Below, in pieces: positions 55,682 to 64,000 of a stretch of 64,000 nt of DNA. A model generated the notes under the pieces. That model saw only the letters and a list, made by a program, of their open reading frames with translations, did no database searches and had not been told where the DNA came from. Numbering within the stretch: the first letter of the stretch is position 1; each line of letters begins with the position of its first letter. The position numbers and the translations under genes were made by a program. The stretch is taken from contig NZ_JALKAP010000006.1 of NCBI RefSeq assembly GCF_023016045.1, positions 236,223 through 300,222 of the forward strand. The letters run 5' to 3'. This stretch comes from Marinobacter sp. S6332 (GTDB lineage Bacteria > Pseudomonadota > Gammaproteobacteria > Pseudomonadales > Oleiphilaceae).

Positions 55682-56302
55682 ATGGAAGAGCTCATGCTTG
55701 ATCACAGTATTTTGGAGACCTTGCCCGAAGAGCTTCAAAAGGAAGCTCTTGAAACCATTCGGGTTATGCGGTTTCCACCGGGCAGAGTTTTGTTTCAGGC
55801 AGGAGAGCACTGTCAGGGCCTACCGCTGATGCTTAGCGGTGCGGTAAAGGTCCAGATGACAGGGGTATCAGGAAATAGCATTGTGCTTTACCGCATGGGT
55901 GCTGATGATATTTGTACCCTGTCTATTGGTTGCTTGATGACGGGCTACGGTTATAGAGCAGAGGCAGTTGTAGAAGAAGAGTCCGAAGCGGCTATGGTGC
56001 CTCGGGGGTTGTTTGACCGGCTGATGGACCAGTCTGCTGCCTTTAGGCTCGGAATCATGGAATCCTACGGGCGCCGATTAGATGACTTGATGTTATTGGT
56101 GGAAGAGGTGGCATTTCGCCGTATGGATGAGAGACTTGAAGAGTGGCTTCAGGCCCGCCGGAGCCCAATACGCATCACGCATCAAGAGTTGGCCGTTGAG
56201 TTGGGAACTGCCCGGGAAGTTGTCAGCCGGTTGCTGAAAGAGCTTGAGCGCAAGGGCAGGGTACGATTGGCGCGAGGCAAAATTGAACTAGTAGGGTCTT
56301 AG
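55682..56302 (+). CDS. Crp/Fnr-family transcriptional regulator
   Basis: The 206-residue protein has an N-terminal cyclic-nucleotide-binding-type barrel (about 12-125: FPPGRVLFQAGEHCQGLPLMLSGAVKV) and a C-terminal Crp HTH (ITHQELAVELGTAREVVSRLLKELERKGRV, about 155-185). The barrel lacks the classic cAMP motif and the N-terminal Fnr cysteine cluster; several cysteines (in EHCQG and DICTLSIGC) could sense redox or sulfur signals. Start may be ATG 55682 or ATG 55694; the latter has GGAAGAG close before it. It diverges from DUF2892. Confidence 0.9.
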   Translation: MEELMLDHSILETLPEELQKEALETIRVMRFPPGRVLFQAGEHCQGLPLMLSGAVKVQMTGVSGNSIVLYRMGADDICTLSIGCLMTGYGYRAEAVVEEESEAAMVPRGLFDRLMDQSAAFRLGIMESYGRRLDDLMLLVEEVAFRRMDERLEEWLQARRSPIRITHQELAVELGTAREVVSRLLKELERKGRVRLARGKIELVGS

Positions 56303-56309
56303 TGCAAGC

Positions 56310-56339
56310 GCCCCGGAGGCAGTTTAAAAACTCCGGGGC
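56310..56339. repeat. Perfect hairpin between convergent genes
   Basis: GCCCCGGAG (56310-56318) pairs with CTCCGGGGC (56331-56339), 9 bp, loop of 12. No T-run on either strand. It may stop or protect both transcripts of the Crp-family and aldehyde dehydrogenase genes. Confidence 0.55.
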
Positions 56340-56373
56340 AATAGGTCAGCTTCAAGTAACCTTTGTGCAAGTG

Positions 56374-57807
56374 TTACCAGTCAGTGACGGATTTAACCTC
56401 CAGAAACTCTTCCAGGCCCCAAGCTCCTCCTTCACGGCTGCCATTTCCGGACTGTTTCATGCCGCCGAACGGGAAGCCTGCCGAGCCGGATTTTCCGTTG
56501 ACTTCCACCATGCCGGACCTAACCTGACGGGCGACTCTGCGAGCTCTTTCTTTATCGGAAGTCTGAATGTAATTGGTAAGCCCATATAGCGTATCGTTTG
56601 CCAGCTCTATGGCCTCTTCTTCGGTTTCAAAAGGCGTGATAGCGAGTACCGGACCGAAAATTTCCTCACTCCAAATGGTCATGCCGGGCGTTACGTCTGC
56701 GAATACGGTTGGCTTCACGAAGTAACCCTTTTCAAGGCCTTCTGGTTTTCCTTCACCGCCAGCCGCTAGCGTAGCACCTTCCTCTACACCTTTTTTGATA
56801 AGGGTCTGAACCTTCTGAAACTGCTGCTCGGACACGAGTGGCCCGATATGGCGACCTTCTGCACTCGCCAAGCCTACGTCGGTTTTACCGGCGATCATTG
56901 CGGCCGTCTCAACCGCCTTCTGGTAAATAGACTTTTCTACCAACATCCGTGTGGGCGCGTTGCAGGACTGGCCCGAGTTGGCAAAGCAGTGGCGCACACC
57001 ACGGGTAACCGCTTTTTCATCGGCATCTGCAAAAATGATATTGGCACCCTTGCCGCCCAACTCCAAGCCTACCCGCTTCACAGTATCGGCTGCTGCAATG
57101 GTGATGGCTTTGCCAGCGCGGGTTGAGCCGGTGAAGCTGACTAGATCAACGTCAGGATGCTCCGAAAGCTGGGATCCAACACCGGCGCCGTCGCCATTCA
57201 CAAGGTTGAAAACACCCGGTGGGAAGCCTGTACTGTCAATCATGTCGGCTAAGAGCATGGCTGATAGAGGCGAAATTTCTGACGGCTTGAGAACCACTGT
57301 GCATCCTGTGGCCAAAGCCGGAGCTACCTTCAGCATGATCTGGTTCATCGGCCAGTTCCAAGGCGTAATCAATGCACATACACCAACAGGCTCATGCAGA
57401 ATGATGTTGTCTGGTGCGTGCTCGCCAAGGGGGTGCTCAAATTCGAACGACTTTAGCGCGCGGATCGTATTTTTAAGGTGAGCGGCACCAGCGCCAACCT
57501 GAGCGCTTCGCGCAAGATCGATGGGCGCGCCCATCTCCCGGCTGATGGTTTGGGCCATCTCTTCTGCTCGGGCTTTATAAGTTTCAAACAAGCGCTCCAG
57601 TAACTCGATACGCTGCTCTTTGGTTGTGGCAGACCATTTTGGAAACGCTCTTTTCGCGGCAGCGACTGCGCTGTCTGTATCCGCCTGCGACCCCAAGGTT
57701 ATCGTGGAGAACTCGGCTCCATCGGAAGGGTTGATGACATCCAGTTTCTGGGACCCTTCAGGCGTTACCCACTTGCCATTAATATAAAACGCATTTGTAT
57801 CCAACAT
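56374..57807 (-). CDS. NAD(P)-dependent aldehyde dehydrogenase
   Basis: The 477-residue enzyme oxidises an aldehyde to a carboxylic acid. Catalytic C282 lies in NSGQSCNAPTRM and the general base E249 in VGLELGGKGANII; the cofactor motif FTGSTRAG and the ITPWNWP segment are normal. Similar enzymes act on aliphatic, phenolic or betaine aldehydes, and the true substrate cannot be read. It is a single gene convergent with the Crp-family regulator and divergent from the PAS chemotaxis-type gene. ATG has an AGGTG ribosome site. Confidence 0.93.
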   Translation of the reverse strand: MLDTNAFYINGKWVTPEGSQKLDVINPSDGAEFSTITLGSQADTDSAVAAAKRAFPKWSATTKEQRIELLERLFETYKARAEEMAQTISREMGAPIDLARSAQVGAGAAHLKNTIRALKSFEFEHPLGEHAPDNIILHEPVGVCALITPWNWPMNQIMLKVAPALATGCTVVLKPSEISPLSAMLLADMIDSTGFPPGVFNLVNGDGAGVGSQLSEHPDVDLVSFTGSTRAGKAITIAAADTVKRVGLELGGKGANIIFADADEKAVTRGVRHCFANSGQSCNAPTRMLVEKSIYQKAVETAAMIAGKTDVGLASAEGRHIGPLVSEQQFQKVQTLIKKGVEEGATLAAGGEGKPEGLEKGYFVKPTVFADVTPGMTIWSEEIFGPVLAITPFETEEEAIELANDTLYGLTNYIQTSDKERARRVARQVRSGMVEVNGKSGSAGFPFGGMKQSGNGSREGGAWGLEEFLEVKSVTDW

Positions 57808-57994
57808 GGTTCACCTCTTTTCAGTGGATTTTCTAGCATGGTAACAGGTTGGCTATTTATGACGAATTGATTCAAATTGCTATGGGTTTCGTATAAGGCT
57901 CACACGTTAAAGAAATGCCCCTAACCGCCGTTAAAAAAGTCATATAGACAACTGTATTGGATTCGGGTTCGGGTCCAACCTTGAGGAACCCTAG

Positions 57995-59311
57995 ATGTTT
58001 TTTAGTCGTCAAAAATTGCAGACCCGAATCGACGCGTTAGAAACTGAATTAAAAGCCTACCGTGACATCCAAAAGGAGTTGCGAGCCGAGATGATTTTTT
58101 TCTCGCTGGACGCCGCGGGAAGATTTGCGGAGGTAAATGATCAGTTTTTGCAGTCCACTGGCTATACCGAGCGAGAATTAACTGGCAAGAATTTCGCCCC
58201 CTTTGTACTCGACAAGTCCCGTGCTAAAGAGCACTGCAAGCAAATGTTTGCCGCCATTGATGGGAAGAAACCCTGGCAGGGTGCGCTACAGCTTGTCCTC
58301 AGAGATGGTAGCTCCGGATGGTACCGTACTATTATGCAGCCCAGACAATCCGCAGACAGTCAGCAAGCGGAGCTGGTGTGCTATTCCAAAGAGCTGACTC
58401 AAACTATATCCAAGTCCCGGGAGCAAGAGGATTTGCTTGCTGCCCTGAACCGTTCTCTGGGCATTATTGAATTTAGTCTGGACGGCGTAATACTCAACGC
58501 AAATGACAATTTTCTGGGCAGCGTCAATTACAGTAGAAGTCAGGTAGTGGGCAAGCATCACCGGATCTTCTGTGAGCAGGAGGAAGCTAGCTCTCAAGAG
58601 TATGCGAATTTTTGGAAAACCCTTGCATCAGGGGAGTTTGTATCTGGTAGGTTCAAACGTCTTGATAGCAGAGGCAATGATATTTGGCTGGAGGCCACCT
58701 ACAATCCTGTGCATGACGACTCAGGAGAGCTCTATAAGGTTGTGAAATTTGCAACCGTAATAACAGAGCAGGTAACCCGTGATCAGGAGGTTATGAATAC
58801 CGCAGAGGTAGCCAGCGATATTTCCAGAAAAACCGGTGAGGACGCTTCTGCCGGACTCTCTGTTATTGAATCGACCGTTCGAACCATGAATGAGTTATCG
58901 GCGCAGATGGACGAGGCTAGCAAGGGGATCGCCGCATTGGATCATCAATCTGCCAAAGTATTTGAGCTGGTGGAGAGTATTCGAGGTATTGCCGATCAGA
59001 CCAACCTGCTTGCTCTGAATGCCGCTATTGAAGCTGCGCGAGCGGGTGATCAAGGGCGGGGGTTTGCGGTGGTTGCAGATGAAGTTCGGCAACTCGCATC
59101 GCGAACAAGCTCGGCTACTGAGGAAATCATTAAGGTTGTTTCTGAGAACAAAAAACTGACGGAGGAAGCGGTTGCGCAAATCGCAAGCAGTCAGGACAAG
59201 ACCGGCCAAGCGCTCACTTTTTCAAATGATGCGGGGCAGGTAATGAATGAAATTCGGGCTGGAGCGCAGCAAGTTGTTGACGCTGTTGGCCAATTCAAAA
59301 TCAACTTGTAA
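57995..59311 (+). CDS. Soluble PAS-PAS methyl-accepting chemotaxis-type protein (BdlA-like)
   Basis: The 438-residue protein has a short coiled-coil start, two PAS domains (about 25-135 and 140-250, each with an N-x-x-F-L/x-x-T/S-x-G/N-Y segment: [21 protein letters not shown] and [21 protein letters not shown]), and a shortened MCP signalling domain (about 260-438) with the hairpin-tip motif [38 protein letters not shown]. No membrane helix is present. The layout equals Pseudomonas BdlA, which links oxygen or nutrient signals to biofilm dispersal; a chemotaxis role is the alternative. A 15-bp hairpin follows. Confidence 0.92.
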   Translation: MFFSRQKLQTRIDALETELKAYRDIQKELRAEMIFFSLDAAGRFAEVNDQFLQSTGYTERELTGKNFAPFVLDKSRAKEHCKQMFAAIDGKKPWQGALQLVLRDGSSGWYRTIMQPRQSADSQQAELVCYSKELTQTISKSREQEDLLAALNRSLGIIEFSLDGVILNANDNFLGSVNYSRSQVVGKHHRIFCEQEEASSQEYANFWKTLASGEFVSGRFKRLDSRGNDIWLEATYNPVHDDSGELYKVVKFATVITEQVTRDQEVMNTAEVASDISRKTGEDASAGLSVIESTVRTMNELSAQMDEASKGIAALDHQSAKVFELVESIRGIADQTNLLALNAAIEAARAGDQGRGFAVVADEVRQLASRTSSATEEIIKVVSENKKLTEEAVAQIASSQDKTGQALTFSNDAGQVMNEIRAGAQQVVDAVGQFKINL

Positions 59312-59341
59312 GTTATCGGGCGTTGTCCCTTACATTCTGCC

Positions 59342-59382
59342 CTCGCCATATTCTGCCAGAGCCGTAAGCAGAATATGGCGAG
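59342..59382. repeat. 15-bp perfect hairpin between the MCP-type gene and cysA
   Basis: CTCGCCATATTCTGC (59342-59356) pairs with GCAGAATATGGCGAG (59368-59382) around an 11-base loop. No T-run on either strand. It lies between two convergent stop codons. Confidence 0.65.
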
Positions 59383-59432
59383 AGGCAAACGAGCCTGCTG
59401 GTTTTGTATTCACAAACTGTGCATAGTCTCAC

Positions 59433-60569
59433 TCAGTTAATCAGGCGAACTCTGGGGAATGAATCTGCTTCGGCCCAACTAACCGTTTCCGGCTGGGTGT
59501 CCTTGCCGGTAAACAGATGCCCGACTTCTGGTACGGCGTAACGCAGGTCGCCACGGGCCGGGCGTTGGTCGTTAAATTCCGCGTGGCTGATGCCGACTTC
59601 CCAAATGTTATCTGAGCCTTCGCTGGCCCAGCCTTCCGGGCGCAGCTCAACCCGCACTTCGGAGCCAATTAGGCTAACAGCTTCGATGCGTAACGGCAGG
59701 TTCGCATGTTCGGCAGGCACTGTGGCCAAGCGCACTTCGTGTGGTCGCAAATAAAGCTGGGCGTTACCCTGATGCTGAATGCCCGGTAGCGTCACCCGGG
59801 CATTGCCCTGACTTAAGCTGCCATGTTTGAGCTCACCAGATAGAACATTCACCTGCCCGAGGAAATCAAATACGAAACGGCTATCGGGGCGGGCGTAAAG
59901 CTCGGTTGGCTCATTCACCTGTTCCACATTGCCCTGACTCATTACGACTACTTGATCGGACAACTCCAGAGCCTCTTCCTGATCGTGGGTCACAAAGATG
60001 CTGGTGAAGTGGAACTCATCGTGCAAATTTCGCAGCCAGCGCCTCAGATCTTTACGCACCTTGGCGTCGAGGGCGCCAAATGGCTCATCCAGAAGCAGGA
60101 TTTTTGGCCGTGTAGCAATAGAGCGGGCGAGGGCAACACGCTGCTTTTGACCACCGGATAGCTGAGCAGGGAAACGCTGTGCCAGATGCGGCAACTGGAT
60201 CATTTCCAGTAACTCGCTGACCCGTTTCTGAATCTCTGACTTGGGCGGTCGCTGTTTACGCGGTAGTGATTCCAGGCCAAAAGCAATGTTTTGGGCAACG
60301 GTCATGTGACGAAACAGGGCGTAATGCTGAAATACGAAACCAATGTTGCGGTCGCGTACATGCAGTTTGGTTACATCCTTGCCGGAAAAAGCGACTTGCC
60401 CGCTATCGGCTGATTCGAGGCCCGCAATAATACGCAACAACGTTGTCTTCCCGGAATCGGATGGCCCCAGTAACGCGGTCAGTTTTCCTTCTGGAATGTT
60501 CAGGGAGACGTTGTTCAGCGCCTGAAATTGTCCAAAACGCTTGTTGATGCCATCAACCGTGATAGTCAT
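59433..60569 (-). CDS. cysA: Sulfate/thiosulfate ABC transporter ATPase CysA
   Basis: CysA drives sulfate and thiosulfate uptake. The 378 residues have Walker [10 protein letters not shown] at 35-43 (D replaces the commoner G at the fourth place, allowed by the motif), signature LSGGQKQRV at 137-145, Walker B ILLLDEP, and the C-terminal TOBE-like regulatory domain. The ATG at 60569 shares a base with the cysW stop (TAATG), which decides the start over an upstream in-frame GTG. It is the last gene of cysPTWA. Confidence 0.95.
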   Translation of the reverse strand: MTITVDGINKRFGQFQALNNVSLNIPEGKLTALLGPSDSGKTTLLRIIAGLESADSGQVAFSGKDVTKLHVRDRNIGFVFQHYALFRHMTVAQNIAFGLESLPRKQRPPKSEIQKRVSELLEMIQLPHLAQRFPAQLSGGQKQRVALARSIATRPKILLLDEPFGALDAKVRKDLRRWLRNLHDEFHFTSIFVTHDQEEALELSDQVVVMSQGNVEQVNEPTELYARPDSRFVFDFLGQVNVLSGELKHGSLSQGNARVTLPGIQHQGNAQLYLRPHEVRLATVPAEHANLPLRIEAVSLIGSEVRVELRPEGWASEGSDNIWEVGISHAEFNDQRPARGDLRYAVPEVGHLFTGKDTQPETVSWAEADSFPRVRLIN

Positions 60570-61438
60570 TACGCTGCCTCCTCTGTTTGCAGACGGTTCA
60601 GAGTGCGTGTTTGCCGCCATTCCACGAAACCTTTAACAGCCAGCGTAAATACCGCAATGCCGGCCAGCAATGAAGCGCTGGCAAACGCGCCAACAATATT
60701 ATAATCCTGATACAACAGTTCTACGTGCAGGGGCAGCGTGTTGGTTTGCCCGCGGATATTTCCGGAGACCACCGATACCGCGCCAAACTCGCCCACCGCC
60801 CGTGCGTTAGTGAGTACCACTCCGTAAATCAGTGCCCATTTAATGTTTGGCAGTGTAATGGTGCGGAATATTCTCCAGCCGGAGGCGCCCAGCACTACTC
60901 CGGCTTCTTCTTCCTCACTGCCTTGCTGTTGCATGAGCGGTATTAGCTCGCGGGCAACAAAAGGGCAGGTAACAAACACGGTAACCATTACAATGCCGGG
61001 CCAGGAAAACATCAGCTGCATGTCGTGATCTGCAAGCCAGCTCCCCACCCATCCGTTACGTCCGTATAGCAGTAGGTACAGCAAGCCAGCTACAACCGGT
61101 GACACTGCAAACGGAATGTCAATCAGTGTGATCAGAAGCTTGCGCCCGGGGAACCGAAACCGTGTTACCAGCCAGGCCAGCGCGGTGCCAAAGACGAGGT
61201 TGAGGGGAACAGTAAGTGCGGCCACAAATAGCGTTAAGCCGATCGCGTGCAATGTGTACTGATCCGTTAGGTTATCTGCCAGAGTACCCCAGCCAGCTCC
61301 CAGAGCCTCAACAAAGATCACCAGCAGCGGCATGATCAGCAAAGCAATTGCGACAGCAACAGCAGTCCCGATCAGTAGCCATTTTATTGCCGGGCTATCG
61401 CCAACACGGCGGTGCCGGGAAGATTGAGTGGCGTTCAT
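60569..61438 (-). CDS. cysW: Sulfate ABC transporter permease CysW
   Basis: The 289-residue inner-membrane permease subunit pairs with CysT. Six helices are visible, and the EAA loop that contacts CysA reads [32 protein letters not shown] (key residues E, A, G, A/S, P). It stops in a one-base overlap with cysA and starts four bases after cysT ends. Order and motifs fit the sulfate uptake system. The first residues have a long basic N-terminus before helix one, normal in CysW. Confidence 0.95.
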   Translation of the reverse strand: MNATQSSRHRRVGDSPAIKWLLIGTAVAVAIALLIMPLLVIFVEALGAGWGTLADNLTDQYTLHAIGLTLFVAALTVPLNLVFGTALAWLVTRFRFPGRKLLITLIDIPFAVSPVVAGLLYLLLYGRNGWVGSWLADHDMQLMFSWPGIVMVTVFVTCPFVARELIPLMQQQGSEEEEAGVVLGASGWRIFRTITLPNIKWALIYGVVLTNARAVGEFGAVSVVSGNIRGQTNTLPLHVELLYQDYNIVGAFASASLLAGIAVFTLAVKGFVEWRQTRTLNRLQTEEAA

Positions 61439-61442
61439 GGGT

Positions 61443-62324
61443 TTAGCGTCCTTCTACGCGCTTAAGGTATCGGGCTTGCCACAAGGTAATAGCGAAAAGC
61501 ATCACCAGTGATACCAACAAAACCACAGACGCTATGGCGCTGGCGGCGGCGTAATCGTATTCCTGCAGGCGGACAAAAATCATCAGGCTGGTTACTTCGC
61601 TCACGTAAGGCATGTTGCCTGCGATGAAGATAACTGCGCCAAATTCGCCAAGGCTGCGAGTAAAAGATAAGGCCACACCGGTTAACAGAGCTGGCCACAG
61701 GGCTGGGAAAATTACCCGACGAAACACCAGAGCATCGCTTGCACCCAAGCTAACGGCTGCCTCTTCATCTTCGGGGGCGAGTTCCTCCAGTACCGGCTGA
61801 ACGGTGCGCACCACAAAGGGCAGGCTGGTGAACGCCATGGCCACAACAATGCCCACCGGCGTGAATGCAACTTCAATTCCCAAATTGCTCAGCCATTGTC
61901 CATACCAGCCGTTTTCTGCAAACAAGGTAGCGAGAACGATACCGGCTACTGCGGTTGGCAGCGCAAACGGCAAATCAACTACTGCATCAATCAGCCGCTT
62001 ACCGGGAAATTCATAACGCACCAAAACCCAGGCCAGCAGCAATCCGAACACGCCGTTAAACAAAGAGGCTGAAAGTGCCGCAAGGGCGGTAACTTTGTAT
62101 GAGGCAACTACCCGCGGATCGGTGATCACAAACCAGAACTGATCGAAGCTCATGGCGGATACTTCCATCACCAGCCCGGTCAGTGGCAGCATCAGAATCA
62201 GACTGATAAACAAAAGCGAAATACCGAGGCTCAAACCGAACCCCGGTAGTACCCGCTTGCTGCGGTTTCCGGTCCTTGGCCAACGCTGTTGGATTACAGC
62301 GCCAGCCTGGTTAGCCGTGGACAT
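61443..62324 (-). CDS. cysT: Sulfate ABC transporter permease CysT (CysU)
   Basis: This 293-residue permease subunit partners CysW. It has a basic N-terminus (QRWPRTGNRSKRV), six helices and the EAA-type loop EDEEAAVSLGASDALVFRRVIFPALWPALLTG. ATG 62324 starts three bases after the cysP stop, preferred to the TTG just before it. CysT and CysW form the membrane channel for sulfate captured by CysP. Confidence 0.95.
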   Translation of the reverse strand: MSTANQAGAVIQQRWPRTGNRSKRVLPGFGLSLGISLLFISLILMLPLTGLVMEVSAMSFDQFWFVITDPRVVASYKVTALAALSASLFNGVFGLLLAWVLVRYEFPGKRLIDAVVDLPFALPTAVAGIVLATLFAENGWYGQWLSNLGIEVAFTPVGIVVAMAFTSLPFVVRTVQPVLEELAPEDEEAAVSLGASDALVFRRVIFPALWPALLTGVALSFTRSLGEFGAVIFIAGNMPYVSEVTSLMIFVRLQEYDYAAASAIASVVLLVSLVMLFAITLWQARYLKRVEGR

Positions 62325-62327
62325 CAA

Positions 62328-63341
62328 TTACCGCCGACGTTGCAGTTGGTCGAGCTTGCCGCCACTGGCAAAGTGTTCTTTGGTGGCGTTTTCCCAACTG
62401 CCGGCGATAGCGTCAATCGGCAGAAGTTTTACTTCCGGAAAACGATCCGAAGTTTCCTGCTTCACCGTCTCGTTGTGAACCCGGTAGTTGAATCCAGCCA
62501 GCAGGCGCTGGGCGTCTTCACTGTACAGGTGCTCCAGATAGGCCTTTGCCAGATCCTCGGTTTTGTTCTGCTTCACGTATTCGTCGATCCAGGTAACCGG
62601 GAACTCTGCCAAAAAGCTTACCTTTGGCGTTACAACTTCGTATTCACCATTCTCGTAGCGGTCAGCCAGATTCAACACTTCCGATTCAAACGTCAGCAGA
62701 ACATCACCAATTTCACGCTCAATAAATGTAGTGGTTGCACCGCGCCCGCCGCTGTCGAATACCTTTACGTGAGAAAGGAAATCCTGCAGGAAGCTATCAA
62801 TTTTCTTCTGGTCGTCGCCAAATCGGTCCTGGGCATAACCCAGAGCGGCCAGGTAAGTGTAACGGCCATTTCCTGAGGTTTTCGGGTTGGGCATAACCAG
62901 AGCCACGTCTTCCTTAATCAGGTCGTCCCAGTTCTGAATGTTTTTCGGGTTACCTTTGCGCACCAAGAAAGCCATGGTGGAGTAGTAGGGCGAACTGTTG
63001 TTGGGTAAGCGCTCAGCCCAGTTCTCCGGAATCAGGCCACCACGGGCGTGCAGGATATCGATATCAGTAACTTGGTTAAATGTGGCTACATCGGCCTTTA
63101 AGCCTTGGATGATAGCCTGTGCCTGTTTTGAGGAACCCGCGTGAGACTGGCTGACTTCAAGCGTTTCACCGGTTTTTTCTTCCCAGTACTGGTTGAAGTG
63201 CACGTTGTAGGCGGCAAACAGTTCTCGGGCAATGTCATAGGAGGTGTTAAGCAGTTCACGGTCGGCAGATACCGCCGGCTGAGCAAAGAGTGAAGCGCTT
63301 AGTGCAAGACCGGTAAACAGGCCTTTGAGTTTACTTGGCAT
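62328..63341 (-). CDS. cysP: Periplasmic sulfate-binding protein
   Basis: The 337-residue protein binds sulfate or thiosulfate in the periplasm. A signal peptide of about 25 residues (KLKGLFTGLALSASLFAQPAVSA) is followed by family motifs LLNTSYDIARELFAAYN, VSQSHAGSSKQAQAI and MPNPKTSGNGRYTYLAA, and ends in a basic tail. Sbp and CysP are close relatives; the operon with T, W and A fits either name. GGGGA precedes ATG at good distance. Directly upstream (45 bp) lies the end of an IS3-type transposase gene, so the native CysB-controlled promoter has probably been displaced. Confidence 0.93.
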   Translation of the reverse strand: MPSKLKGLFTGLALSASLFAQPAVSADRELLNTSYDIARELFAAYNVHFNQYWEEKTGETLEVSQSHAGSSKQAQAIIQGLKADVATFNQVTDIDILHARGGLIPENWAERLPNNSSPYYSTMAFLVRKGNPKNIQNWDDLIKEDVALVMPNPKTSGNGRYTYLAALGYAQDRFGDDQKKIDSFLQDFLSHVKVFDSGGRGATTTFIEREIGDVLLTFESEVLNLADRYENGEYEVVTPKVSFLAEFPVTWIDEYVKQNKTEDLAKAYLEHLYSEDAQRLLAGFNYRVHNETVKQETSDRFPEVKLLPIDAIAGSWENATKEHFASGGKLDQLQRRR

Positions 63342-63356
63342 GACAATCCCCGGCGA

Positions 63357-63386
63357 TTTTCAACCCAGTTGTCCAAATAGCTGCAC
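63357..63386 (-). mobile_element. Probable right end of the IS3-type element
   Basis: Just after the transposase stop lies a non-coding stretch (TCAACCCAGTTGTCCA on the plus strand, from about 63360) that resembles IS3-type terminal repeats in position. The other end is outside the window, so the exact border and any target duplication cannot be checked. Confidence 0.4.
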
Positions 63387-64000
63387 CTAAGCAGCTAATC
63401 TATTAAGCTCAACCTCCTGCAATTTGCCAGGATTGAGCGATACCGGACCGGTGACTTCCCAGTTCCGGGTATTGCCAGACCAGCGCTGTGGATTCCTGCG
63501 CTTTGCTCTTTCATAAACCATTTTCCGATGCGCCAGGCGCTGGTGATCAACGCCACGATGCCGATCTGCCGGTGTTACGAAGTTGATACCACTGTGCAGA
63601 TGTCTTTCGTTGTAGGCGCACTCGAACGCCAGCATCCATTCACGCACAGCCGTGAGCGATTTAAAGCCTTTTGAGGGCCACTCCGGGCAGTATTTGACCG
63701 TGCGGAACAACGATTCCGAGTATGGATTATCGTTGCTCACTCTCGGACGACTGTGCGACATCAGCATGCCCAGATCGGCCAGCCGGGCCTTGAGCGTATA
63801 AGACGTCATTGGCGCTCCATTATCGGCATGCAACACCGGCGGGTTGTGCCAGCAGCTCTCGCGCAGCAATGCACGCTCGACCAGTTTCCTGGCTAGTTCA
63901 CCGGATTCCATTTCATGGATTTCCCAAGCAACGATCTTGCGACTGTATATGTCCATAATCAGGTACAGGTACCAATGCTGGCCACGCACAGCGGACGGAC
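63387..64000 (-). CDS. IS3-family transposase (OrfB), cut by right edge
   Basis: The frame runs to the window edge without a start. It is the C-terminal part of an integrase-core (rve) transposase: RGQHWYLYLIMDIYSRKIVAWEI, then LHADNGAPMTSYTLKARL with the second catalytic D, and SNDNPYSESLFRTVKY with the catalytic E, followed by the YNERHLHSGINFVTPADRH tail seen in IS3-type OrfB proteins. The first D and OrfA lie beyond the edge. The visible part is intact, with no frameshift, so the element may be active. It is read toward the cys operon. Confidence 0.93.
   Translation of the reverse strand, partial: PSAVRGQHWYLYLIMDIYSRKIVAWEIHEMESGELARKLVERALLRESCWHNPPVLHADNGAPMTSYTLKARLADLGMLMSHSRPRVSNDNPYSESLFRTVKYCPEWPSKGFKSLTAVREWMLAFECAYNERHLHSGINFVTPADRHRGVDHQRLAHRKMVYERAKRRNPQRWSGNTRNWEVTGPVSLNPGKLQEVELNRLAA

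Noticed and set aside
62289..62876. 195-codon plus-strand frame
   Set aside because: Antisense to cysP and the start of cysT; no motifs.

Overview
The window looks like chromosomal DNA of a marine gammaproteobacterium, most likely Marinobacter or a close relative. This rests on recognisable protein families and on gene orders shared with Pseudomonas and its relatives: mutS / pncC-recA; fadH - coiled-coil gene - nadK - phosphoesterase - rhomboid - yeaC - DUF2797 - pepN; and thrS-infC-rpmI-rplT-pheS-pheT-ihfA-merR. No database could be consulted, so the genus is an inference. Almost all of the window is ordinary, densely packed coding DNA. The only clear mobile element is an IS3-family transposase cut by the right edge. 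I saw no prophage, CRISPR array or rRNA, and only one tRNA (Asp).

Layout. 1-3.8 kb: the 5' part of mutS (minus strand), then pncC and an SOS-boxed recA followed by a small flavodoxin-like gene where recX is often found. 3.9-11.7 kb: a translationally coupled minus-strand operon coding for a tripartite RND efflux pump (outer-membrane lipoprotein, adaptor, permease) and its own response regulator and histidine kinase, with a direct repeat upstream that looks like the regulator's site. 12-16.5 kb: an aromatic amino-acid permease, an LpxR-like lipid A deacylase, a Fic protein with a self-inhibition motif and a PilZ protein. 16.6-23.7 kb: a Lon-like S16 protease, a FixJ-type regulator with a soluble REC-PAS histidine kinase, a MaoC-type hydratase and an AraC regulator, then tRNA-Asp. 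23.9-30.3 kb: glutathione-dependent formaldehyde detoxification (adhC, fghA) with a divergent LysR gene, then an AraC gene and a FadH-type dienoyl-CoA reductase.

30.4-38.7 kb: housekeeping genes from a coiled-coil unknown through nadK to pepN. Hidden on the minus strand of the rhomboid-yeaC gap is a complete small-RNA gene: consensus-like promoter, near-perfect Fur box over the -10, 5' stem-loop, unpaired middle and intrinsic terminator. It is a strong candidate for an iron-repressed RyhB/PrrF-class sRNA and is the most interesting item here. 38.8-47.7 kb: a DUF1329 / YCF48-like / RND-exporter triad and a two-gene TAXI-TRAP uptake system. 47.8-55.3 kb: the translation cluster. The thrS leader contains a stem-loop that imitates a tRNA-Thr anticodon arm, and infC starts with AUU, so two classical feedback controls are visible in the sequence.

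55.4-64 kb: a DUF2892 membrane protein divergent from a Crp/Fnr regulator, an aldehyde dehydrogenase, a soluble PAS-PAS chemotaxis-type protein and the sulfate ABC transporter operon cysP-T-W-A (minus strand). The IS3-type element lies immediately upstream of cysP in the same orientation and has probably replaced the operon's native promoter region.
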